Of a stretch of 64,000 nucleotides of DNA, positions 39,008 to 46,829 are shown one piece after another. The stretch spans positions 186,001 through 250,000 of the forward strand of contig JADJVF010000002.1 of assembly GCA_016716705.1 (NCBI GenBank), given 5' to 3'. The number at the start of each line of letters is the position of its first letter. Position 1 is the first letter of the stretch. Made by a program: the position numbers and the translations under genes. A model generated the notes under the pieces. That model did not search any database and was not told where the DNA came from. It was given only the letters and a program-made list of their open reading frames with translations. This DNA is from Holophagales bacterium. GTDB lineage: Bacteria > Acidobacteriota > Thermoanaerobaculia > UBA5066.

Positions 39008-39021
39008 GGGACAATGCGTGG

Positions 39022-40320
39022 GTGGCCCACGCCACGGCGCGCTCCGGGTACCGGGACCTCGTCGAGCGGCTGAACCGCTTTCCACAGGGTGCGCCCCCGT
39101 CGGACCTCCTGTACCGGATCCTCGCCCTCCTCTTCTCGGAGCGTGAGGCCGGCCTCGTCGCGCTCCTTCCCGTCAAGCCCTTCACGCTCACGACCGCGGC
39201 GAGGGCCTGGAAGACGACTCCCGACGACGCACGAAGGCTTCTCGACGAGCTCGCGGCGCGGGCCCTCCTCCTCGATGCCGAGCGCGACGGCGAGACCCGG
39301 TGGGTCCTCCCGCCGCCGATGGCCGGCTTCTTCGAGTTCTCGATGATGCGGGTCCGCAACGACGTCGACCAGAAGGCCCTCGCCCGGCTCTTCTACGAGT
39401 ACCTCAACGTCGAGGAGGACTTCGTCCGAGAGCTCTTCGCCCGCGGAGAGACCCAGCTCGGGCGCGCCTTCGTGAACGAGGACGCCGTCCCCGACGACGA
39501 CGTGCTCCACGTCCTCGACTGGGAGAGGGCGAGCGAGGTGGCGCGGACGGCTCGCGCCGCCGCCGTGGGCGTCTGCTACTGCCGCCACAAGATGGCCCAC
39601 GTCGGCCGGGCCTGCGACGCCCCGCTCGAGATCTGCCTCACGTTCGGCACCACCGCCGACTCCCTCTCCCGGCACGGCTTCGCCCGGCGGATCGACGTTG
39701 CCGAGGCGCTCGACCTCCTCGCCGAGGCCCGCTCGCGCGGCCTCGTCCAGTTCGGCGAGAACGTCAGGGAGAGCGTCGCTTTCGTCTGCAACTGCTGCGG
39801 CTGCTGCTGCGAGGCCCTCCTGGCGCAGAAGCGCTTCGGCGCCTTCCGCCCCATCCACACCACCGGCTTCACGCCCCGGGTCGACGCCGAGAAGTGCAAC
39901 GGCTGTGGCGCCTGCGCGAAGGCCTGCCCCGTCGAGGCAATGGTGCTTCGGCCCGCGGACGACCCACGAGTCCCCGGGCGCCGGGCCGCGAGCCTCGTCG
40001 AGGAGGCGTGCCTCGGCTGCGGCGTCTGCGTCCCCAGCTGCCGGCGGGACGCGCTCCGCCTCGTCCGGCGGGAGGAGCGGGTGATCCCCCCGAGGGACAC
40101 GGCCCGGCGCGTCGTGAGGATGGCTCTGGAACGGGGCAACCTCGCGGACCTCGTCTTCGACGATCGGGCCCTCGCGAGCCACAGGATTCTCGGGACGCTC
40201 CTCGGGGCGATCCTCAGGCTGCCCGCCGTGGAACGCGCGCTCGCCAGGGAGCAGGTGAAGTCGGTCTACCTCGAGAGAATCCTCGAGGCCTGGGAGCGGC
40301 GAGCCGGCCAGCGCGAGTAA
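39022..40320 (+). CDS. Multi-cluster 4Fe-4S protein with N-terminal winged-helix-like region
   Basis: A 432-residue cytoplasmic protein. I place the start at GTG 39022 because the same frame upstream would translate the terminator hairpin. Residues 30-115 (LYRILALLFSEREAGLVALL...ARAWKTTPDDARRLLDELA) look like a winged helix. Then come a Cys/His-rich segment CYCRHKMAHVGRAC (about 185), the unusual run CNCCGCCCEAL (about 256) and two ferredoxin-type motifs, CNGCGACAKACP (about 292) and CLGCGVCVPSC (about 330). The second lacks the usual fourth spacing and may bind its cluster differently. Likely an electron-transfer or redox-sensing protein; partner unknown. The sigma-54-like promoter upstream would suit expression under special conditions. 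Confidence 0.75.
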   Translation: MAHATARSGYRDLVERLNRFPQGAPPSDLLYRILALLFSEREAGLVALLPVKPFTLTTAARAWKTTPDDARRLLDELAARALLLDAERDGETRWVLPPPMAGFFEFSMMRVRNDVDQKALARLFYEYLNVEEDFVRELFARGETQLGRAFVNEDAVPDDDVLHVLDWERASEVARTARAAAVGVCYCRHKMAHVGRACDAPLEICLTFGTTADSLSRHGFARRIDVAEALDLLAEARSRGLVQFGENVRESVAFVCNCCGCCCEALLAQKRFGAFRPIHTTGFTPRVDAEKCNGCGACAKACPVEAMVLRPADDPRVPGRRAASLVEEACLGCGVCVPSCRRDALRLVRREERVIPPRDTARRVVRMALERGNLADLVFDDRALASHRILGTLLGAILRLPAVERALAREQVKSVYLERILEAWERRAGQRE

Positions 40321-40349
40321 GCGCCCCGGACCGCCGGGCTGGCGAGCGC

Positions 40350-41816
40350 TCACCCCGACCTCCGACGGCTCCTCCGCGCGCCCCGCCAGTCCGAGGCAGT
40401 GGAGGCCTCCCTCGCCCGTGGGGAAGATCGGGACGGGCACGACGCGGATCCCTTCGGCCTCGTAGACCTTCGCCTGCCTCTCGAACGTCGGGTTCGGGCT
40501 CGCCGCCGCCCGGTCCATCTCCGTCCAGACCTCCCGGAAGCTCTTCAGCACGCGCTCGAACGCGGCGTCCGAAGGCCGGCCCCGCCACGCCTCGAGCTCG
40601 TCGGACAGCGCGTCGAACCGCTTCTGGAGTTCCCTCTGCGGGTTGGGCCCGTCCGGGAGCGCGAAGTGGTAGGGGTACTTCCCGAGCAGGACGACCTGCT
40701 CTCCGGAGGGTTCCGAGTATTTCCCGACGTTCACGGGGTTGCGGACCGGGTGGTCCGCGAACGGCAGCCGCGCCACGCGGAAGCCCCAGGCCGCGAGCTG
40801 CTTCGCCACGCGGTCGTAGATGACCTGCGCACGCTTCTGCACCTCGGGCGCGAGCGGCTCGCGGGTGATGGCGTCCACGGGGCCGCCCTCGTACGAGGGA
40901 ATGAACGCCACGGCCCCCTTCGAGCCCCGGGCCACGTTCACGATCATGTCCGAGTGGAAGAGCTCGTCCGCGACGAGGGACGGGGACCGGAGCCCCTCCT
41001 CGTTCACGAAGAGGACGTCGAGGCCGAAGAACGCCTTCCTGAAGGCGCTTCGGGCTTCCTCGATGCGCGCGGTCGGGACGGCGCGGCCGAGGACGCCCTC
41101 GCCGTACCTGTACTCGAGCCACCTGAGGACCCTGTGGTGTCCGGCGAGGAGACCGAGCCGGCCGCCGGGAAGGCGCACGAGCTCCACGTCTCCTCCCTCG
41201 GAGTTCACTCCCGGCAGGGAGTGCATCGCGAACTCGCGCGGGAACGCCCGGACCATCTGCTGCAGGCTCTCGCGGTAGAAGAGGTCCGCCTCGGCCCCGA
41301 TCCCGAGGACGAGACGTCCCGCCTCGTCGGTACCGAGGGGTTCGGCGATGTCCTGCGGGAACGGGATCGCGCGGCCGACGACGAAGAAGCGGACCCGCTC
41401 CGCGATCTCGGCCGGAGTCCAGCGGGCGCGGACCTTGAGGTACTCGCGGAACTCGTCGCGCTCGTCCCCGAGCTCGCGGACGTGCAGGCGCGGGTCGGGA
41501 CCGCCACGAAGAGCCGCGTCCGCTTCGGGATCGCGTTCACGATCTGGCCGTGCATCAGCTCGAAGTTCAGCCAGTAGAGCTGCCGCCGGATCTGCGCGAG
41601 ATGCTTGTTTCCGAGGCCCTCGAAGTGCGAGCCCTCCGGGAGCATGAAGGGGCTCGCGAGAAGCGGGTCGAGGCCGATGACGAGCCGCCGGTAGGGGCGC
41701 TCGGCCTCCGGCACCAGCTTCAGCCCGGGCGGAGGGGACGGTATCGCAGGCTCTGCCAGGGCCAGGCCGACGGCGAGGAGGATCGATCCGGGTACGAGGA
41801 CGGCGGCGGCGCGCAT
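40350..41816 (-). CDS. Secreted guanidine-modifying-superfamily enzyme (deiminase/amidinotransferase-like)
   Basis: A protein of about 490 residues with a Sec signal peptide (AAAVLVPGSILLAVGLALA). The C-terminal GEGGLHCLGL resembles the nucleophile motif G-G-x-H-C of agmatine deiminase, arginine deiminase and related penteins, and NSEGGDVELVRLP followed by AGHHRVLRW matches the acidic and His motifs of that fold. An exported pentein recalls bacterial peptidylarginine deiminases, but the substrate is not readable. A missing base near 41497-41502 breaks the N-terminal part. The C-terminal frame has no stop for over 1 kb opposite the Fe-S gene; a second error after HCLGL would end it at TGA 40352-40350. 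The end coordinate is therefore tentative. Confidence 0.6.
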
Positions 41817-41909
41817 CGCGCGGAGTGTAGTGCCCGCCCCGGACGGATGGCACCGGCCGGTGGAGCCGGCGAAACCGTTCGGGCCTAATCTCGGCCCGAG
41901 GCCTTCTCC

Positions 41910-43986
41910 GTGCGCACGTCCCCCCCGAGCCTCCTCCCGGCGTTCGCCGCCGCCGGATTCGCGGCCACCTCGGCCCAGGTCCTCCTCCTGCGCGAGCTCC
42001 TCGTCTGCGCCGCGGGGGACGAGGCGGCGATCGGTGCGGGGCTCGCCGCGTGGCTGCTCGGCATCGCGCTCGGCGCGGCCGCTCGCCGGCGCGGCGTTCC
42101 CGGTACGGTCCTTTCCCCATTCACCCTCCTCTCCCTCCTCGCCGGGGCCGGCGGCGCCGGCATCGTCGCGCTCCGGCTCCTCCGCGTGGCTGCGGCCCCG
42201 CCCGCCGGAGAACTCCCGGGACTCGGCCTCGTCCTCCTCCTCGCTTCGGTCTCGCTGCTCCCTTCCGGAGCCCTCGTCGGCGCCTCCTTCGCCGCGCTCG
42301 GTGCGCACGCGGCGACCCTCCTGCCGCCCGGCGAGGCGCTCACGCGGCTCTACGTCGTGGAGTCGATCGGCTCGCTCGTCCGGCCCGTTCGACCAGGCGA
42401 CGGAGCGGCTCCGCTTCGGGGCCCTCTCTCCGGCGGCGCCGCTCGTCGCGGTCCGCGACACGCCCCACGCGCACCTCGCCCTCGGCGGCGACCCGCTGCA
42501 GCTCTGGGAAAACGGCGCCTTCTCCGCGACCTTCCCCGACCCGTACGCGAGCGAGACGCTCGCCCACCTCGCCGCCTCGCTCGCGGAGTCGCCGCGCCGC
42601 GTCCTCGCGCTCGGAGGGGTCGAGCGGGGGCTGCTCCGCTTCCTCCTCCGACACTCTCCCGAGCGCGTCGACCTCGTCGTGACGGACCCGCTCGCCTTCT
42701 CCTTCGTCCGCGACCGGCTGCCGCGCGAGGACCTGCGCGCCCTCCTCGACCCGCGCGTCCACGTCGTCGCGGACGACCCGCGCCGGTTCCTTTCCCGCAC
42801 GCGGGAGACCTGGGACCTGGTCCTCCTGCTGGGCCCCGACCCCGTCACGCTCGGCCGCGCGCGGCTCCTGACCGAGGAGAGCTTCCGCACCGTCTCGGCG
42901 CGCCTCGCGCCCCGGGGCGCCCTCGTCGTCTCGCTCCGGACCGCCTCGGCGGCGATGACCGGCGCGACCGCGGCCCTCGGCGGCTCGGTCTTCGGCGCCC
43001 TTCGCGCCGCGTTCCCCGTCGTCCGCGCGACGCCCGGCCCCGACACGCTCCTCGTCGCGGGCTTCGACGGATCCGCCGTCACGCTCGATCCGGCCGTCGT
43101 CGCGAGACGTTTCCGCGACCGGCGGATCGCCTCGGACGCGTTCGTCCCCGAGCTCTTTCCGCTCTTCCTCGAGCCGGGCAACGTCGCGCGCATCGAGGCT
43201 GCGCTCGCCGAAGCGTCCCGACGCGTCCCGCCGAGCCGCGACGACCGTCCCGTCTCGCTCCTCCACGCCCTGGCGCGCCGACAGCGGGAGACGGCGAGCC
43301 TCGCAGGACGCGCGTTCGGCGCCCTCGGGCGCCTGACGGCGCCTCTCCTCGTGGCGCTCGTTCTCCTTCCCTCCGCCGCGTTCGCCGTGCGCGCCCTCGT
43401 GGCACCCGCGCCCCTGCGCCGCGCCGCCCTCCACGCCGCCGCCGCAACCGGGGCCGGCGGCATGGCCCTCTCGTTCCTCCTTCTCCTCTCGTACCAGACG
43501 CGGGAGGGGGCTCTCTACGGCGCGCTCGGCGCCCTGACGGCCGCGTTCATGCTCGGCCTCGCCGCCGGGGCGGCCGGGTCGCATCGCATCGCTTCCTCCC
43601 GGACGCCCTCGCCGCGCGCGGCCCTCCTCGTCGTCCTCCTCGCCACGGCGACCGCCTTCGCCGCGATGGCCCTTCTCCTCCCCGCGCTCGCGAGCCTCTC
43701 GGCGTTCCCGCCCGCCGTCGCGTTCGGGGCCCACGCCGGCCTTCTCCTCCTGGCGGGAATCACCACCGGCTCGCTCTTTCCCGTTGCCGCGCGCGTCCTC
43801 CTCGATTCGGGCGAGAGCGCCGGAGCCGCGGCCGCGCACTTCGAGGCCGCCGACCACCTCGGCGCCGCCTTCGCCGCGCTCCTGGCCGGGGTCGTCCTCG
43901 TCCCGGCGCTCGGCATGAGGAACACCGGCCTCCTCGCCGCCGCCCTCGTCCTCCTCGCCGCGACCGCCGCCGCGCGGGCCCGCTGA
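41910..43986 (+). CDS. Membrane-bound spermidine/spermine synthase-like protein
   Basis: A fusion-type SpeE homologue: N-terminal membrane helices (residues 1-150), a soluble Rossmann methyltransferase-like domain (about 165-420; VRDTPHAHLALGG, LQLWENGAFSATFPDPYASE, RVLALGGVERGLLRFLL) and six C-terminal helices. The nucleotide-binding loop reads GGVERG where active synthases have GGGxG, and the catalytic acidic residues are not clear, so enzymatic polyamine synthesis is doubtful. An extra base near 42370-42395 shifts the frame at RLYVVESIGSL, and compared with the family about 50-60 residues of membrane helices that normally follow this point appear to be missing. It is divergent from the deiminase-like gene. 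Confidence 0.7.
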
Positions 43987-43990
43987 GCGC

Positions 43991-45147
43991 TCAGCTCCAG
44001 ACGCCGGGAATCGCGCGGCCGCAGTCGGGGCACGCGCCCTTCGCCAGGCGGTTCTCGACCGTCGCCATCCCGACGCGCCGGATGAGCCGCGCCTTGCACC
44101 CCGGGCAGTACGTCGACTCGCCCGGGTGCCCCGGGACGTTCCCGACGTAGGCGAACGCGAGCCCCTCGGCGAGCGCGATCGCCCGTGCTCTCTCGAGCGT
44201 GGCGACCGGCGTCGGCGGGAGGTTCGTCAGGCGGTACGTCGGGTGGAAGCGCGTGAAGTGGACGGGCGTCTCGGGACCGACCTCGTTCCGCACGAAACGG
44301 GCGAGCGCCGTCACCTCGGCCTCGGAGTCGTTCAGTCCCGGGACGAGGAGGACGACGATCTCCGTCCAGACCTTCGTCTTCGCGAGGCGCCGGAGGGTGT
44401 CGAGGACGGCCTTCAGGTCTCCGCTGCACTGCTCGCGGTAGGTCCGCTCCGAGAAGCACTTCAGGTCGACCTTGTAGGCCGCCAGGACCGCGCAGAGGTC
44501 GCGGAGCGGCTCCTCGCGGATCGCGCCGTTCGAGACGACGACCGTCCGCAATCCCTCCTTCCGCGAAGCGACCGCGACGTCGAGGGCGTACTCGGCGAAG
44601 ACCGTCGGCTCGTTGTAGGTGCAGGCGACGACGGGCGCGCCTTTCCGGGCGGCGAGAGAGGCGACGGCCTCCGGCGTCAGCGTCGAGGCCGGCACCTCCT
44701 CCGGCCTCGACTGGGAGATCTCCCAGTTCTGGCACCAGCGGCAGTGGAAGTTGCAGCCGGCCGTCCCGAGCGAGAGGGCCGAAGCGCCCGGGAGGACGTG
44801 GAAGAACGGCTTCTTCTCGATCGGGTCGAGCGCGAGCGCCGCGGGCGCGAGTGGACGAGCGTCTTCAGCTCCCCGCCCCGGTTCTCGCGGACTCCGCAGT
44901 GCCCGCGCGCTCCCTCGGAGATCCGGCAGCCGCGAAAGCAGAGGCCGCACGCGACCCGCGAGTCCGGCAGGGGCGTCCACCACCGGGCGGGATGCGGCGC
45001 TCCGCCGAACCCGGCCGCGAGCATCGGGAGCCCGGCAGGCGGGGCCGGGTCCTGGGGCCACGGCAGGACCGCACCGGCGAGCCTCTCCGCCGCCCCCGCG
45101 CACGCAGCGCCGAGGGCCGAGACGAGGAGCTCGCGTCGCGTCTTCAC
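43991..45147 (-). CDS. amrS: AmmeMemoRadiSam system radical SAM enzyme
   Basis: Radical SAM protein of about 385 residues. The cluster motif CNFHCRWCQNWEIS is intact, preceded by VACGLCFRGCRISEGARGHCGVR and DPIEKKPFFHVLPG, both diagnostic for the AmrS subfamily; a C-terminal zinc-ribbon-like segment (YCPGCKARLIRR...GACPDCGRAI) follows. A missing or extra base near 44840-44860 shifts the frame between LKTLVHSRP and ALDPIEKKP. The N-terminus MKTRRELLVSALGAACAG has a twin-arginine pair and a hydrophobic stretch like a Tat signal. Start GTG 45147 lies one base after the stop of the Memo/AMMECR1 gene. The reaction is not known for this family. Confidence 0.88.
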
Positions 45148-45148
45148 G

Positions 45149-46762
45149 TCAACGCCGCCGCTCCTCGTGGAAGACCTGCCCCGTGAAGACGGAGAAGCTC
45201 GCGCCGCTCCGCCACTCCCCTCGGGAGAGCCCCGCCTTGAGGGCGAGGTGGTCGAGCGTCTCCTCGAGCGTCCACCGCTGCTCGACGGCGACCTGCGGCA
45301 GGAAGAGCGCCCGGTGCCCGGCCTTCTCCAGGACGATTCCGTGCGTCCCGATCCGGATGTCCTTCCACGTGGCCGTCGGGACGATCGGGGAGAGGACCGT
45401 CACCTCGACCGAGAGCCCGGGCAGCTCCGACGCTTCCACCTCGGGGAAGCGCGGGTCGTCGAGCGCGGCGTCCAGGGCCGACTTCACGACCGCGAGCACG
45501 AGAGGGTACGTCGGCACGACCTGGCCGATGCAGCCGCGCAGCTCGCCGAGCCGCGCGATCTCCAGCGGGTCCGTCTTCCTGAGCGTCACGAAGACGGCCT
45601 GCAGTCGCGAAGCCTCCGGGGAGTCGCCGAGATCGCGGAGGGCCGCGTCGAGGCGCGCGGTGTCGCGCGCGAGGTCCGCTTCCAGCGCACCCCGCGCCGC
45701 GCGCACGAGCGTCCGTCCGAGAGCCTCCGGAAGCGGCGGGGCGGAAGCGTCGACCGGCGTCATCGCGGGAGGGGTGGTCAGCGCCGGGCCTCCCGCGCCC
45801 CCTTCTCTCGTGTAGGCGAGGGCCGCGTAGTCGACCGAGCTGTCGTCGCCCGAACCGGGCATCTCGCCCGACGCCCAGTGCGCCAGGAGCGTCCCCCTGG
45901 CCTTCGGCGCGATCCGCTCGAGGAGCTCGAGCATCGTGCCGAGCCCGGACCTTCCGCAGATGGTCGCGTCCTTTTCTCTCACGAAGTCCCGGAAGCCGTC
46001 GGCGTCGAGCCGGCAGAGGAGGTCGATCGCCGCCGCGTCGAGCGCGCGGATCCTCGCCCGCGCCGCCGACGTCGGCCCGAACGGCGCGTACTCGAACCGC
46101 GGGCCGTAGTGCGTGAAGTCGGACGAGAAGACGAAGAGGGTCTTCCCGTCGTCGAGCATCGCCAGGCGCAGGGCGAAGGCCTCCTGGGCGGCGGCGTCGA
46201 CCCGCCCGACGAGGACCGGGACGAGGGAGAAGCGCCCGAGGACGGCCTGCAGGAATGGCAGCTCGATCTCGATGGCGTGCTCCGGGCCCGTCACCCCCTG
46301 GACGACGCGCGCGAGCCCAGGCGCCTTCAGCGTCTCGACGGCCTCCCGGGCGAGCGGGACCTCCCCGAGCGGCGTCCGGTACGCCGGCGCGTCGTCGAGG
46401 GCGTAGCCGTCGAAGGAGCCGTGGTGCGACGGCGCCACGACGACGACCCGCGCGAACTCTCCGCGCGCGAGGAGACGGTAGGCAGTCGCGGCGACGACTC
46501 CCGACCAGGCCCACCCGGCGTGGGGAACGACGAGGGCGAGCGGCCGGCCGGCAGGAACCGGCGCTGCCGCCGCCTGGCGCAGGAGGACTCGTGTCGTGGC
46601 GAGGAGGATTGCCGGTGAATCGGGATACCAGCTTCCCGCGAGCGCCGGCGGCCGGACCGTCCCTCCCGCTGGCGCCGCGCCGCGCGCCCCTCCCGGGAGG
46701 CCCGTCACTGCGAGGCCTCCGAGCAGGAGCGCCAGCGCCCGGGGACGCCCACGGCGAATCAC
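45149..46762 (-). CDS. amrB-amrA: AmmeMemoRadiSam fusion protein: Memo (B) plus AMMECR1 (A)
   Basis: A 537-residue exported two-domain protein. GTG 46762 opens a signal-peptide-like segment (RALALLLGGLAVTGLPGGARG). The Memo domain (about residues 38-320) carries the putative metal residues in VVPHAGWAWSG, APSHHGSFDG and the later Cys in TICGRSGLGT; Memo is related to extradiol dioxygenases. The AMMECR1 domain (about 345-537) has the hallmark LRGCIGQVVPTYPL. In most genomes these are separate genes beside the radical SAM enzyme; here A and B are fused and the radical SAM gene follows one base later. Function of the system is unknown; see the findings. Confidence 0.88.
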   Translation of the reverse strand: MIRRGRPRALALLLGGLAVTGLPGGARGAAPAGGTVRPPALAGSWYPDSPAILLATTRVLLRQAAAAPVPAGRPLALVVPHAGWAWSGVVAATAYRLLARGEFARVVVVAPSHHGSFDGYALDDAPAYRTPLGEVPLAREAVETLKAPGLARVVQGVTGPEHAIEIELPFLQAVLGRFSLVPVLVGRVDAAAQEAFALRLAMLDDGKTLFVFSSDFTHYGPRFEYAPFGPTSAARARIRALDAAAIDLLCRLDADGFRDFVREKDATICGRSGLGTMLELLERIAPKARGTLLAHWASGEMPGSGDDSSVDYAALAYTREGGAGGPALTTPPAMTPVDASAPPLPEALGRTLVRAARGALEADLARDTARLDAALRDLGDSPEASRLQAVFVTLRKTDPLEIARLGELRGCIGQVVPTYPLVLAVVKSALDAALDDPRFPEVEASELPGLSVEVTVLSPIVPTATWKDIRIGTHGIVLEKAGHRALFLPQVAVEQRWTLEETLDHLALKAGLSRGEWRSGASFSVFTGQVFHEERRR

Positions 46763-46829
46763 CCTTTCCTCGTTCCGCCCTCTCTCCGAGGGCCACCCGT
46801 CATTCTAGGTCCGCACGGGCCCGGCGGGG

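Noticed and set aside
38953..39021. Upstream GTG start for the Fe-S protein
   Set aside because: Those codons would translate the terminator hairpin and T-tract, and the predicted transcript starts at about 38954.
38944..40349. Long antisense extension of the deiminase-like gene across the Fe-S gene
   Set aside because: No family features beyond the Cys motif GGLHC; high GC leaves antisense frames open by chance.
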